From NCBI RefSeq assembly GCF_014282275.1, contig NZ_VFIA01000003.1, forward strand, positions 215,477 through 279,476: 64,000 bases of DNA, in the 5' to 3' direction. Shown here piece after piece: positions 1-8,142 of the stretch; within the stretch, counting starts at the first letter, position 1, and every line of letters starts with the position of its first letter. The DNA comes from Spirosoma utsteinense (GTDB taxonomy: Bacteria > Bacteroidota > Bacteroidia > Cytophagales > Spirosomataceae). The notes under the pieces are model-generated. The model did not search any database and had not been told where the DNA came from. It worked only from the letters and a program-made list of their open reading frames with translations. The translations under genes and the position numbers were made by a program.

Positions 1-1
1 T

Positions 2-136
2 ACCGCCGTCGACGAGCAGGGCCGCGTGATGGCCCTCGCCCATACGAGGTTCGACGTGCGGGGCCTTCAATTTCACCCCGAGTCGGTACTGACCGAAAAC
101 GGGGTAAAAATGATCGAGAACTGGCTGTCGATTTAG
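2..136 (+). CDS. trpG: Anthranilate synthase glutamine amidotransferase subunit, C-terminal end (partial)
   Basis: Only the last 44 codons are in the window; the gene begins upstream of base 1. The readable end contains the motif GLQFHPESVLTENG, which is the conserved His-Pro-Glu segment of class I glutamine amidotransferases; its His and Glu belong to the Cys-His-Glu triad that releases ammonia from glutamine. With trpD 49 bases downstream, the partner is almost certainly TrpE and the product the TrpG/PabA-type subunit of anthranilate synthase. A fused TrpE-TrpG or a PabA role cannot be excluded because the N-terminal part is missing. It would be the first visible gene of the trp operon. Confidence 0.85.
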   Translation, partial: TAVDEQGRVMALAHTRFDVRGLQFHPESVLTENGVKMIENWLSI

Positions 137-142
137 TTTTCT

Positions 143-170
143 GTAGAGACGCGACCCTTCGCGTCTCTAC
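143..170. repeat. Short palindrome between trpG and trpD
   Basis: Perfect 11-bp arms at 143-153 and 160-170 (GTAGAGACGCG and its complement) with a 6-nt loop. There is no T run after it, so it is a poor terminator. From memory, palindromes built on GTAGAGACGC...GCGTCTCTAC recur in many intergenic regions of Cytophagales and cyanobacteria, so a REP-like dispersed repeat is the best guess. It could also be a processing or stability hairpin inside the trp mRNA. Confidence 0.6.
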
Positions 171-185
171 CAATAAAAACACCTC

Positions 186-1172
186 ATGAAAGCAATCCTT
201 AATCACTTGTTCGAATACAAAACCTTGTCTAAAGAACAGGCCAGGCAAACCCTGATCGGCATTGGACAGGGTGCTTACAACGCATCGCAGGTTGCGTCGT
301 TTCTGACCGTGTACATGATGCGGAGTTTACGCGTCGAAGAGCTACAGGGCTTCCGCGACGCTATGCTCGAACTCTGCCTGCCCGTCGACCTGGATGCCTA
401 CGACCCGATGGACCTTTGCGGCACCGGGGGCGATGGTAAAGACACCTTCAACATCTCGACCCTATCGTCCTTTGTGGTCGCCGGGGCGGGGCAGCGAGTG
501 GCCAAACACGGCAACCATGGCGTTTCGTCGCTGGTTGGATCTTCTACGGTGATGGAGCATCTGGGTTATCGGTTCACGAACGACGTGGGCGAGTTACAGC
601 GCAAGATGGAAACGGCGGGTATCTGCTTTTTACACGCTCCTTTGTTTCACCCCGCGATGAAGAACATTGGGCCAATTCGGAAGGAGCTGGGTGTGAAAAC
701 GTTTTTCAATGTGCTCGGCCCGATGGTGAATCCCGCACGTCCTCAAAAACAGCTTGTTGGCGTATTCAACCTTGAATTGGCTCGATTATATGCGTACCTT
801 TATCAGCAGACAGACAAGCAGTTTATGATCCTGCATGCGCTCGATGGGTACGATGAAATTTCATTAACAGGGGCTTTCAAGGTCATCAGTAACCACACGG
901 AGTTACTTTTGGAACCAAAGGACTTGGGAATGACTAGGTTGAGTCCCGAATCGCTGGCAGGTGGACAGACGCTGGACGAGTCAGCACAGATATTCATGAA
1001 TGTGCTGAACAACCAGGCAACGACCGCTCAAACGCAGGCCGTGCTGGCGAACTCGGCGATGGCGTTACTGGCTGCGGGCAAAACCAGCGACCGGGACGAT
1101 GCGGTGTCGATGGCGCGTGAATCGCTGGAAAGCGGACGAGCGCTGAACTGTTTTAAGACGTTGCTGAAGTAA
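186..1172 (+). CDS. trpD: Anthranilate phosphoribosyltransferase
   Basis: Transfers phosphoribose from PRPP to anthranilate, the second committed step of tryptophan synthesis in the cytoplasm. The 328-residue length is normal for the family. The N-terminal helical part (about 1-70) is followed by the glycine-rich PRPP-binding loop DLCGTGGDGKDTFNIST with GTGGDG at 79-84, then KHGNHGVSS at 107-115, where KHGN is the typical anthranilate/PRPP motif. The Mg-binding segment and C-terminal lobe follow normally. It lies between trpG and trpC in the same direction and is probably co-transcribed with them. No unusual residue was seen apart from HG after KHGN, where many homologues have RA or RS. Confidence 0.96.
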   Translation: MKAILNHLFEYKTLSKEQARQTLIGIGQGAYNASQVASFLTVYMMRSLRVEELQGFRDAMLELCLPVDLDAYDPMDLCGTGGDGKDTFNISTLSSFVVAGAGQRVAKHGNHGVSSLVGSSTVMEHLGYRFTNDVGELQRKMETAGICFLHAPLFHPAMKNIGPIRKELGVKTFFNVLGPMVNPARPQKQLVGVFNLELARLYAYLYQQTDKQFMILHALDGYDEISLTGAFKVISNHTELLLEPKDLGMTRLSPESLAGGQTLDESAQIFMNVLNNQATTAQTQAVLANSAMALLAAGKTSDRDDAVSMARESLESGRALNCFKTLLK

Positions 1173-1178
1173 GAACGT

Positions 1179-1203
1179 GCCACTGGCCGTTCGGCCAGCT
1201 GGC
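1179..1203 (+). other. Hairpin in the trpD-trpC intergenic region
   Basis: GCCACTGGCCG (1179-1189) can pair with CGGCCAGCTGGC (1192-1203) with one bulged base, directly behind the trpD stop codon. The loop is only two bases as drawn, so the top pairs must open. No U run follows. It may stabilise the upstream message or limit read-through to trpC; neither is shown by the sequence. Confidence 0.4.
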
Positions 1204-1265
1204 AACTGGCTTTATATTGACAATTAGCCTCAGGGCTCGGCGGACCGTAGTCCGTGATACATATT

Positions 1266-2072
1266 ATGACCATTCTGGACCAGATAGTTGCCCAAAAACG
1301 AATTGAAGTCGCCGAGCGAATGGCGGCCACCCCGATATCGGCGCTTGAACTGATGCCTGACTTTAAGCGAATGCCTCTGTCAGCGCGTGACGCGGTTCAG
1401 AGTTTTCGTTCGACGGGTATCATTGCCGAGTTCAAGCGTAAATCCCCATCCAAAGGTATCATCAATGACCAGGCCGACGTAGCGACTACTACCCTGGGCT
1501 ACGTAAAAGCGGGCGCAGCTGTGTTGTCGGTGCTGACCGATGAGCCGTTTTTCGGCGGTACGCTGGCCGATTTGCAGGCGGCTCGCCTGGCTAACCCTGA
1601 GACGCCCATTCTGCGGAAAGATTTCATCATCGATGATTACCAGATTCTGGAAGCCAAAGCGTGGGGAGCGGATCTGGTGTTGCTCATTGCCGCCTGCCTG
1701 ACGCCCCAGCAGGTAATCGACCTCAGCGAACTGGCGCACAATGTGGGGATGCAGGTGTTGCTCGAAGTCCACGACGAGGACGAACTCGACCGCACACTGA
1801 CGCATACGGTCGATCTGGTGGGTGTCAACAACCGAAATCTTAAAACATTTGTTACATCGATTGATACGTCCATGCGACTGGTGGAGCGCATTCCCGATAC
1901 GTTCGCCAAGATCACCGAAAGTGGTCTGCACGACGCCCAAACCATGCGGGCGCTGTTCCAAGCGGGTTTCGATGGATTCCTCATCGGCGAAGCATTCATG
2001 AAAACACCTGACCCGGCAGCTGCTTTGGCGGACATAGTCGCTCAGTTTAACTCGACAACCATACCTATCTAA
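1266..2072 (+). CDS. trpC: Indole-3-glycerol-phosphate synthase
   Basis: Closes the ring of carboxyphenylamino-deoxyribulose phosphate to indole-3-glycerol phosphate. The start chosen is ATG at 1266 (268 residues, protein beginning MTILDQIVAQK), which fits the family better than the in-frame GTG at 1254. Landmarks of the (beta/alpha)8 barrel are visible: IIAEFKRKSPSKG with the catalytic lysine, LRKDFIIDDYQI, the GVNNRNL strand and ITESGL near the C-terminus, followed by a phosphate-binding loop (FLIGEAFM). It is monofunctional, since trpF follows as a separate gene 11 bases downstream. Confidence 0.96.
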   Translation: MTILDQIVAQKRIEVAERMAATPISALELMPDFKRMPLSARDAVQSFRSTGIIAEFKRKSPSKGIINDQADVATTTLGYVKAGAAVLSVLTDEPFFGGTLADLQAARLANPETPILRKDFIIDDYQILEAKAWGADLVLLIAACLTPQQVIDLSELAHNVGMQVLLEVHDEDELDRTLTHTVDLVGVNNRNLKTFVTSIDTSMRLVERIPDTFAKITESGLHDAQTMRALFQAGFDGFLIGEAFMKTPDPAAALADIVAQFNSTTIPI

Positions 2073-2083
2073 CTCGTACAATT

Positions 2084-2728
2084 ATGAAAATCAAAGTGTG
2101 CGGTCTGCGCGATGCTGACAACCTGAAAGAGATTGCCGCCCTTGATCCCGACTTTATTGGGTTCATTTTCTACGATCAGTCGCCCCGCTACGTGGGTGAT
2201 GAGTTGGATGAGGAGGTCGTTAAAGCGTTGCCCCGTTCGATCCGGAAAGTGGGCGTGTTCGTGAATGCCAGCCCGGAGTTCATTTTGCGTACCGTGAAGA
2301 AATACGACTTTCAGTACGTTCAGCTCCACGGCAACGAAACCCCCGATTTTTGCCGGAGCTTACGCAACCGGGGCATCAACCTCATCAAGGCGTTCCGGGT
2401 CGATGCGACGTTCAACTTCTCGATGCTGAACAACTACAAAGCCCAGTGCGACTTTTTCCTGTTCGACGCCAAAGGCGACCAGCCCGGCGGTAACGGCCAT
2501 ACGTTCGACTGGAGCATTCTAAGCCGCTACGACAATGAAAAACCCTTTTTCATCAGCGGAGGAATTGGCCTCGACAACCTCGACCAACTGGCAGCCCTCA
2601 AAGGCATGAAACTGTACGGCGTCGACGTGAACAGCCAGGTAGAAACGGCCCCCGGCGTTAAAGACGTTGCCAAGGTGAAGGAGCTGATCGCCCGCCTGCG
2701 GCCTGTGGAGGAAGAGGAAACGGCTTAG
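2084..2728 (+). CDS. trpF: Phosphoribosylanthranilate isomerase
   Basis: Performs the Amadori rearrangement of phosphoribosylanthranilate. The protein has 214 residues, the usual size for a stand-alone TrpF. The N-terminal strand reads KVCGLRD, with the catalytic cysteine at residue 6. Later barrel elements are VGVFVNAS, VQLHG, LFDAKGDQPGGNG (general acid Asp) and the phosphate loop FISGGIGLDN. The start lies 11 bases after the trpC stop, so the genes are probably translationally coupled. The order trpC then trpF is out of pathway order but common. Confidence 0.96.
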   Translation: MKIKVCGLRDADNLKEIAALDPDFIGFIFYDQSPRYVGDELDEEVVKALPRSIRKVGVFVNASPEFILRTVKKYDFQYVQLHGNETPDFCRSLRNRGINLIKAFRVDATFNFSMLNNYKAQCDFFLFDAKGDQPGGNGHTFDWSILSRYDNEKPFFISGGIGLDNLDQLAALKGMKLYGVDVNSQVETAPGVKDVAKVKELIARLRPVEEEETA

Positions 2729-2784
2729 CGAGAAGAGGCACTCTCTTTAGCTCGACTGTGTTCAAGTAACTAATAACGCATCTT

Positions 2785-3003
2785 ATGGAGCAGATGAATG
2801 TATTGACCGACAATATCCCCCCCATGAAAAAGGGGCAACTCAACATTTACAAGCCAAGTGACATAAAGCGTTGGGGTACTGAGCGTTTTCTGGAAACGAC
2901 GGCGGCTAAAGAACCTTTCATACTCCAGTTTCCGGAATTCTCGGAAGTAGAGAATCAGCGGATGGATGACTTGATGGCTGAAGGAGATCAGGGCGCTGTA
3001 TGA
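2785..3003 (+). CDS. Small hypothetical protein, candidate antitoxin of a PIN toxin
   Basis: A 72-residue protein of unknown family that ends in an ATGA overlap with the PIN-domain gene behind it. This is the classic arrangement of an antitoxin upstream of a VapC-type toxin. The sequence is rich in charged residues, and its second half (FILQFPEFSEVENQRMDDLMAEG) is acidic, as expected for a toxin-neutralising tail. I do not recognise an AbrB, ribbon-helix-helix or Phd DNA-binding fold. A second in-frame ATG exists at 2794. It interrupts the trp operon, and its DNA looks more AT-rich than the flanking trp genes, suggesting acquisition by transfer. The antitoxin role is inferred from position. 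Confidence 0.6.
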   Translation: MEQMNVLTDNIPPMKKGQLNIYKPSDIKRWGTERFLETTAAKEPFILQFPEFSEVENQRMDDLMAEGDQGAV

Positions 3004-3392
3004 TTTATGATACGAACCTTTTGATCAATCACATACGAAAAGGCAGTCTACCAACTGTTCAAACTATTATTCCGATAGTAGTAGGTGGTGAACTTGAAGC
3101 GTTTTCATTAAAGGCCGATTGGGGCGCTCAGAAAATTAACTTCATGCGTTACCTCATTGATCGTTATCCAATAGCTGATATTGAATCTACTATTATTCCT
3201 GATTACGCGCAGATTGACGCGTTTAGTCAAGGCAAACTACAAACAGCACCGCTAAAATCTTCAGCCCGGAATATGGGTAAAAATGATATCTGGATAGCAG
3301 CCCTCGCGTTATACTTAGACCTGGAACTGCATACGACCGATAATGATTTTGACCATTTACCAGCTCTGGGCTTACGTTTAGTAAAGCATTAA
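3000..3392 (+). CDS. PIN-domain protein, VapC-like toxin
   Basis: A 130-residue PIN-domain protein. The predicted acidic metal-binding residues are D4 (in MIYDTNLL), E31 (GGELEAF), D96 (GKNDIWIAA) and D114/D116 (TTDNDFDHL). The KNDIWIAA and TTDNDFDHL segments are typical of VapC endoribonucleases, which cut tRNA or rRNA. It overlaps the preceding small gene by four bases and stops four bases before trpB. It therefore sits within the trp transcription unit instead of having its own terminator. All catalytic positions appear intact, so this is not an obvious pseudogene. Base composition is more AT-rich than its neighbours. The RNA target cannot be told from the sequence. Confidence 0.85.
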   Translation: MIYDTNLLINHIRKGSLPTVQTIIPIVVGGELEAFSLKADWGAQKINFMRYLIDRYPIADIESTIIPDYAQIDAFSQGKLQTAPLKSSARNMGKNDIWIAALALYLDLELHTTDNDFDHLPALGLRLVKH

Positions 3393-3396
3393 TCTT

Positions 3397-4596
3397 ATGC
3401 AAGCCACAATCGAACCAACCACCTCTTTTGAGGTATCAGATAAAGGATTTTACGGCCATTTCGGCGGAGCATTCATTCCCGAAATGCTCTATCCTAACGT
3501 AGAAGAACTTCGGCAGAGCTACCTCAATATTATTGCCGATCCGTCGTTTCAGGCCGAGTTCTGGCAGTTGCTGGAAGATTACGTTGGTCGGCCAACGCCG
3601 TTGTTCCTGGCGAAGCGGCTCTCCGAAACGATTGGTGCGACCATCTACCTCAAACGCGAGGACCTCTGCCATACCGGTGCGCATAAGATCAATAACACCA
3701 TTGGTCAGATCCTGGTTGCGCAGCGGCTGGGCAAGAAACGTATCGTCGCCGAAACGGGTGCCGGGCAGCACGGCGTGGCAACGGCAACCGTTTGTGCGCT
3801 GATGGGCCTCGAATGCATCGTGTACATGGGCAGCATCGATATGAAGCGGCAGCAGCCCAACGTAGACCGCATGCGGATGCTGGGAGCCAAAGTCGTTCCG
3901 GCTACGTCGGGTAGCCAGACGCTCAAAGATGCGACCAACGAGGCCATGCGCCACTGGATCAACAACCCCGTAGATACGCACTATATCATCGGCTCGGTGG
4001 TGGGACCCCACCCGTATCCCGACATGGTGGCGCGGTTTCAGTCGGTTATTTCAGAAGAGATCAAGAAACAGCTGTTCGCCAAAACGGGCAGCGAAAACCC
4101 GGATTACGTGGTTGCCTGCGTAGGCGGGGGCAGTAACGCAGCCGGTGCTTTTTTCCACTACCTGCACGAACCATCCGTTCGGCTGGTAGCCGTTGAAGCG
4201 GCCGGCCATGGTGTGGCATCGGGCCATTCGGCGGCAACGACCGTCCTTGGCAAACCGGGTGTGCTACATGGTAGCCGGACCATCCTGATGCAAACCGAAG
4301 ACGGTCAGGTAACAGAGCCGTATTCGATCTCGGCCGGGCTCGATTATCCGGGTATTGGTCCCCTGCATGCACACCTGTTCGAATCGGGCCGTGGCGACTT
4401 TTACGCCATCACCGACGAAGATGCCATTGCTGCCGGTTTCCAGCTCAGCCAGCTCGAAGGCATCATTCCCGCCATCGAAACGGCGCACGCCCTGGCCGCA
4501 CTGCCGCACATGAACCTCAAATCCGACGATGTGGTCGTCGTTTGTTTGTCGGGTCGTGGCGATAAGGATCTGAGTACCTATTCCCAGTATTTGTAA
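3397..4596 (+). CDS. trpB: Tryptophan synthase beta chain
   Basis: Condenses indole with serine to form tryptophan using pyridoxal phosphate. At 399 residues it is a normal TrpB1. The PLP lysine lies in HTGAHKINN, the PLP-phosphate loop is [10 protein letters not shown], and the conserved [12 protein letters not shown] segment is present. The C-terminal CLSGRGDKD motif is complete. It starts four bases after the stop of the PIN-domain gene and is followed by trpA 21-30 bases downstream, with which it forms the alpha2beta2 channelling complex. Confidence 0.97.
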   Translation: MQATIEPTTSFEVSDKGFYGHFGGAFIPEMLYPNVEELRQSYLNIIADPSFQAEFWQLLEDYVGRPTPLFLAKRLSETIGATIYLKREDLCHTGAHKINNTIGQILVAQRLGKKRIVAETGAGQHGVATATVCALMGLECIVYMGSIDMKRQQPNVDRMRMLGAKVVPATSGSQTLKDATNEAMRHWINNPVDTHYIIGSVVGPHPYPDMVARFQSVISEEIKKQLFAKTGSENPDYVVACVGGGSNAAGAFFHYLHEPSVRLVAVEAAGHGVASGHSAATTVLGKPGVLHGSRTILMQTEDGQVTEPYSISAGLDYPGIGPLHAHLFESGRGDFYAITDEDAIAAGFQLSQLEGIIPAIETAHALAALPHMNLKSDDVVVVCLSGRGDKDLSTYSQYL

Positions 4597-4626
4597 AGCC
4601 GGCCGAGACGGTCAGCGGTGACGATC

Positions 4627-5466
4627 ATGATAGAGCAACCCGTAATAGACATACCGACCGAAACGCACGGTACAACGTCAAATCGCATCAAAAGCCTCTT
4701 CGCGCGTAAAAGCGAACGGCTTCTCAATATTTATTTTACCGCCGGATTTCCGCATCTGGACGATACTGTAGCGATCCTGCGTGGTCTGCAACAGGCGGGG
4801 GTGGATCTGGTCGAGATTGGCATGCCCTATTCGGACCCCGTTGCCGACGGCGAAACGATTCAGAAGAGCAACGGCCGGGCGCTGGACAACGGCATGTCCC
4901 TCAAAAAGCTGTTCGACCAGTTAGCGGCTTGCCGTACCGATTCTACAGGCGAGCCAATCACAGTACCGATCCTGCTGATGGGGTACATCAACCCGGTTCT
5001 GCAGTATGGTGTCGAGAATTTTTGCCGGATGTGCCGCGAGGTGGGCGTCGACGGGGTTATTCTACCCGACCTGCCGCTCGATCTGTTCCTGGACGAATAT
5101 GCATCGACGTTCCGTGAATACGGCATTCTGAACGTTAACCTGATTACCCCGCAAACAACAGACGAGCGCATCCGGCTTATCGACCAGGAGTCAGAGGGAT
5201 TCATTTACATGGTATCGTCGGCCAGCATTACCGGGTCTGTTACGGGCATCAGCGATCCCATGCGGGCCTATTTCGAACGCATTCAGGCCATGAACCTGCG
5301 TAACCCCCGGTTGATCGGGTTCGGCATCAACAACCACGAAACCTTCGATTCGGCCTGCGCCAACGCCAACGGTGCCATTGTCGGTAGTGCCTTCATCCGG
5401 CATCTGGACGATCACGGCACGTCGCCGGAGAGCATCCAGGCCTTTGTGGAAACCATTCGGGCGTAA
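4627..5466 (+). CDS. trpA: Tryptophan synthase alpha chain
   Basis: Cleaves indole-3-glycerol phosphate to indole, which is passed to TrpB. The ATG at 4627 gives 279 residues; a GTG three codons upstream (4618) is also possible. The barrel contains the substrate segment VEIGMPYSDPVADGETIQ with the catalytic Glu and Asp, LLMGYINPVLQYG, DGVILPDLP, and the C-terminal GFGINNHE and IVGSAFI phosphate loops. It is the last trp gene; a hairpin at 5493-5542 separates it from hisIE. Confidence 0.96.
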   Translation: MIEQPVIDIPTETHGTTSNRIKSLFARKSERLLNIYFTAGFPHLDDTVAILRGLQQAGVDLVEIGMPYSDPVADGETIQKSNGRALDNGMSLKKLFDQLAACRTDSTGEPITVPILLMGYINPVLQYGVENFCRMCREVGVDGVILPDLPLDLFLDEYASTFREYGILNVNLITPQTTDERIRLIDQESEGFIYMVSSASITGSVTGISDPMRAYFERIQAMNLRNPRLIGFGINNHETFDSACANANGAIVGSAFIRHLDDHGTSPESIQAFVETIRA

Positions 5467-5492
5467 GTCTACTCTTTACTCGATAATCGGAA

Positions 5493-5542
5493 GGAAGTGC
5501 GCTATAGGCTGTACGTTGACGTAGAGCATATGGCGCACTTCC
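5493..5542 (+). terminator. Hairpin after trpA
   Basis: Perfect 10-bp arms GGAAGTGCGC (5493-5502) and GCGCACTTCC (5533-5542) lie 26 bases after the trpA stop codon. The 30-nt loop is long and no U tract follows, so it is either a weak terminator or an mRNA-protecting stem between the trp genes and hisIE. Confidence 0.45.
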
Positions 5543-5567
5543 GACTATTGGGCTGTACCTTTACCGC

Positions 5568-6188
5568 ATGAATTCCGAGATCAATTTCGATAAATCACCC
5601 GACGGTCTGATCCCGGCCGTTATTCAGGACGCCCAAACGGGGAAAGTCCTGATGCTGGGCTACATGAACCGCGAGGCTTACGATAAAACCGCAGCCGACA
5701 ACATTGTCACATTTTTCAGCCGGAGCAAACAACGGCTCTGGACAAAGGGCGAAACCTCCGGTAACTTCCTGCACGTACACGAGATTCGGGTCGACTGCGA
5801 CGGCGATACGCTGCTCATTAAAGCCAATCCCGACGGACCAACCTGCCACACCGGTGCCGACACCTGCTTCAATGAAGTAAATCGGGGAAAAGCTTATCCA
5901 GGCCGGGCCCTGTTTCTGAACCATTTGCAGGGTATTATTCACGATCGGAAGGTGAACCCAAACGAGACATCCTATACGGCTTCGCTGTTCAAAATGGGCG
6001 TCAATAAGATCGCCCAGAAAGTAGGAGAGGAGGCTGTTGAGCTCGTGATCGAAGCGAAAGACGATAACGACGACCTGTTTCGGGGCGAAGCCGCCGATCT
6101 GTTGTTTCACTACCTGGTCCTGCTCGAATACAAAAATATCGACTTGGATGAGATTGTTACGGTCCTCGAAAGCCGTCACGCGAAGTAA
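5568..6188 (+). CDS. hisIE: Bifunctional phosphoribosyl-AMP cyclohydrolase / phosphoribosyl-ATP pyrophosphatase
   Basis: Catalyses the second and third steps of histidine synthesis. The HisI domain covers about residues 1-110, with the metal motif DCDGDTLLIKANPDGPTCHT, which contains the Asp ligands and a cysteine, and a second cysteine in DTCF. The HisE domain covers about 115-206 with NKIAQKVGEEAVELVIEAKD, the acidic helix that binds Mg. A length of 206 residues is usual for the fused enzyme. It follows the trp genes, not other his genes, so the placement is isolated. Both pathways consume PRPP, but joint control is only a guess. Confidence 0.95.
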   Translation: MNSEINFDKSPDGLIPAVIQDAQTGKVLMLGYMNREAYDKTAADNIVTFFSRSKQRLWTKGETSGNFLHVHEIRVDCDGDTLLIKANPDGPTCHTGADTCFNEVNRGKAYPGRALFLNHLQGIIHDRKVNPNETSYTASLFKMGVNKIAQKVGEEAVELVIEAKDDNDDLFRGEAADLLFHYLVLLEYKNIDLDEIVTVLESRHAK

Positions 6189-6262
6189 GCCCATTTGAAC
6201 AAAGCCGATTGTGTGTTGTTGGTGTCTCTGAAGTTTAACTGTTCACCAAACAAACATTACTC

Positions 6263-6598
6263 ATGGGTCTAATTATTCGCATTCTTATCAGTGCGGTGGC
6301 CGTTTATGTCGCCAGCCTGTTCATTCCGGGCATTTCTGTTACGGGTGGCGTCAGCACATACCTCGTTGTAGCCATTGTACTGGGTTTGTTAAATGCCTTC
6401 ATAAAGCCAATTCTGACCATTCTTACAATTCCAATCACGATTATTACACTGGGACTTTTCCTCATCGTGATCAACGTTCTGATGGTGTATCTGGCGGCTT
6501 ATCTGGTACCCGGCTTTAGCGTAAGTGGTATCATTGCCGCCTTACTGTTCAGTATAGTCGTCTCCATCGTGACGTCCCTGATCGACGCTGTCGTTTAA
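6263..6598 (+). CDS. Small four-helix membrane protein, phage holin 4 superfamily type
   Basis: A 111-residue, almost entirely hydrophobic protein with four predicted membrane helices (about 3-22, 28-50, 55-78 and 83-110). The pattern ALNAFIKPILTILTIPITIITLG is typical of the family annotated as 'phage holin family' or 'mycobacterial 4-TMS holin' that is widespread in bacterial chromosomes. No phage genes or lysin are nearby, so a real holin role is doubtful; the cellular function is unknown. The gene is followed directly by a very strong hairpin. Confidence 0.85.
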   Translation: MGLIIRILISAVAVYVASLFIPGISVTGGVSTYLVVAIVLGLLNAFIKPILTILTIPITIITLGLFLIVINVLMVYLAAYLVPGFSVSGIIAALLFSIVVSIVTSLIDAVV

Positions 6599-6613
6599 TT
6601 AATACGTTTAAAC

Positions 6614-6720
6614 CGAAACCCTGCCAGTGGTCGCAGACCCTGGTAGTGGTTGAGTGAGCTCTGTTACTAGCTCCTGTTACTCAACCACTACCAGGGTCTG
6701 CGACCACTGGCAGGGTTTCG
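6614..6720. repeat. 42-bp perfect inverted repeat, terminator-like
   Basis: Arms at 6614-6655 and 6679-6720 are perfectly complementary over 42 bp, with a 23-nt loop that contains a further GAGCT/AGCTC pair. Each arm is itself two imperfect copies of a 13-mer (CCCTGCCAGTGGT and CCCTGGTAGTGGT). A T-rich stretch (CGCTTTTTTCC) follows the right arm, so it can act as a terminator for the holin-like gene. Its length and internal duplication are more like a mobile or dispersed palindromic element than an ordinary terminator. Confidence 0.9.
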
Positions 6721-6758
6721 CTTTTTTCCGTAGGTTGCCGTTCTATTCGTAAGCGTTT

Positions 6759-8120
6759 ATGGACGAACCTATTACTACTTATGATGTCATCGTTGTAGGC
6801 GCTGGGTACGCAGGCCTGACGGCCACCCAGGATTTGCTTAAAGCTGGCAAAAGGGTGCTATTGCTCGAAGCCCGGGACCGTGTTGGTGGCCGCGTTCATA
6901 CGCAGCAATTCGATGACGGTTCTTATGTAGATCTTGGCGGGGCCTGGGTAGGACCGTCGCAGGACCGTATCTATGCACTGGCGCGGGCCTATGGCGTCGA
7001 AACCTTCAAGACCTTCGATACGGGCAAGAGCACTCAATTTTTCCGGGGTCAGGTGAAACGCTACAAAGGCCTTATTCCTCCACTTCCCGTTGGTGCGCTG
7101 ATCAGCCTGGATAGAGCCATCAAGAAAATGAACCGGATGGCCAAAGCCGTTGATCTGGCAGCACCCTGGAATACGCCCAACGCCCGGCAACTTGACTCCA
7201 TGACGCTGGCAACCTGGATGGAGAAGCAGATGCATTTCTCCGTCGCCCGTCAGTTTTTCAAGGTAGCTGCCGAAGCGATCTGGGCCGCTGACCCAGCCGA
7301 AATTTCACTCCTCCACGCCCTGTTCTACGTAAAGTCGGGTCGTAATCTGGATACGTTGATGAACGTAAAAGACGGTGCGCAGGAAGAACGTTTTGTTGGG
7401 GGTGCTCAAACCGTCGCCAATCGAATGGTGGCTACATTTCCTGAACAAATCGTTTATAACACCCCCGTCAGAGCCATTTTACAAACCGATGAGCAGGTTC
7501 AGGTCGTAACCGAACACGTGACCTATAAGGCCCGGTATGTCATTGTAACGGTTCCACCAGCGTTACAAAGCCGGATCGATTTCCAGCCGCTCTTGCCTGC
7601 CCAACGCGCTCAACTCATTCAGCGGCTACCCATGGGCGCGGTCTGGAAATGTTACGCGATCTATGATAAGCCGTTCTGGCGCGATCAGGGCCTGAACGGA
7701 CTGGCCGCTACGCCCGATGGCCCCATCACGGTTACTTTTGACAATTCGCCCAGGGATGGTAGCCAAGGCGTCTTGATGGGATTTGTACTGGGTAATCAGG
7801 CACAAGCGTTTTCTATCCTGTCGGACGAAGACCGAAAACGAGCAGCGCTGAACGCGTTCGCCACGTTTTTCGGACCGGCAGCGCGCCAGCCCGTCCGCTA
7901 CCTGGATCACTCGTTCATGAACGAAGAATGGTCGCGCGGGTGCTATGCCGGTGTGCCGGGACCGGGCTTATGGACTACCCTGGGTCCCGTTCTGCGCCAA
8001 CCCGTGGGCCGTATTCACTGGGCTGGTACCGAAACCTCCGACGTATGGAATGGTTATATCGACGGTGCCGTTCGCTCCGGTGAACGGGTAGCCAAAGAGG
8101 TAATCATTAGTGATGAGTGA
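6759..8120 (+). CDS. Flavin monoamine oxidase family protein
   Basis: An FAD-dependent amine oxidase of 453 residues that oxidises an amine to an imine with release of hydrogen peroxide. The N-terminal dinucleotide fold reads VIVVGAGYAGLTATQDL, followed by LLLEARDRVGGRVHT, the GG doublet that contacts FAD. The substrate domain includes a YAGVPGPG loop. The C-terminal FAD motif RIHWAGTETSDVWNGYIDGA closes the fold. No signal peptide or C-terminal anchor is seen, so it should be cytoplasmic. It is followed 22 bases later by a RidA gene, which could handle the imine products. The exact substrate is not readable; the pattern is closer to MAO/putrescine-oxidase types than to phytoene desaturases. 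Confidence 0.92.
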   Translation: MDEPITTYDVIVVGAGYAGLTATQDLLKAGKRVLLLEARDRVGGRVHTQQFDDGSYVDLGGAWVGPSQDRIYALARAYGVETFKTFDTGKSTQFFRGQVKRYKGLIPPLPVGALISLDRAIKKMNRMAKAVDLAAPWNTPNARQLDSMTLATWMEKQMHFSVARQFFKVAAEAIWAADPAEISLLHALFYVKSGRNLDTLMNVKDGAQEERFVGGAQTVANRMVATFPEQIVYNTPVRAILQTDEQVQVVTEHVTYKARYVIVTVPPALQSRIDFQPLLPAQRAQLIQRLPMGAVWKCYAIYDKPFWRDQGLNGLAATPDGPITVTFDNSPRDGSQGVLMGFVLGNQAQAFSILSDEDRKRAALNAFATFFGPAARQPVRYLDHSFMNEEWSRGCYAGVPGPGLWTTLGPVLRQPVGRIHWAGTETSDVWNGYIDGAVRSGERVAKEVIISDE

Positions 8121-8142
8121 ATTCTTATTTATCTGGTTCCAA

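Noticed and set aside
1380..2081. 233-codon minus-strand reading frame opposite trpC
   Set aside because: It is antisense to a gene with complete family motifs, has no recognisable domain, and reflects the GC-rich codon pattern.
6263..6598. Prophage, suggested by the holin-like family name
   Set aside because: No other phage gene, integrase or attachment site is nearby; the family is common in chromosomes.
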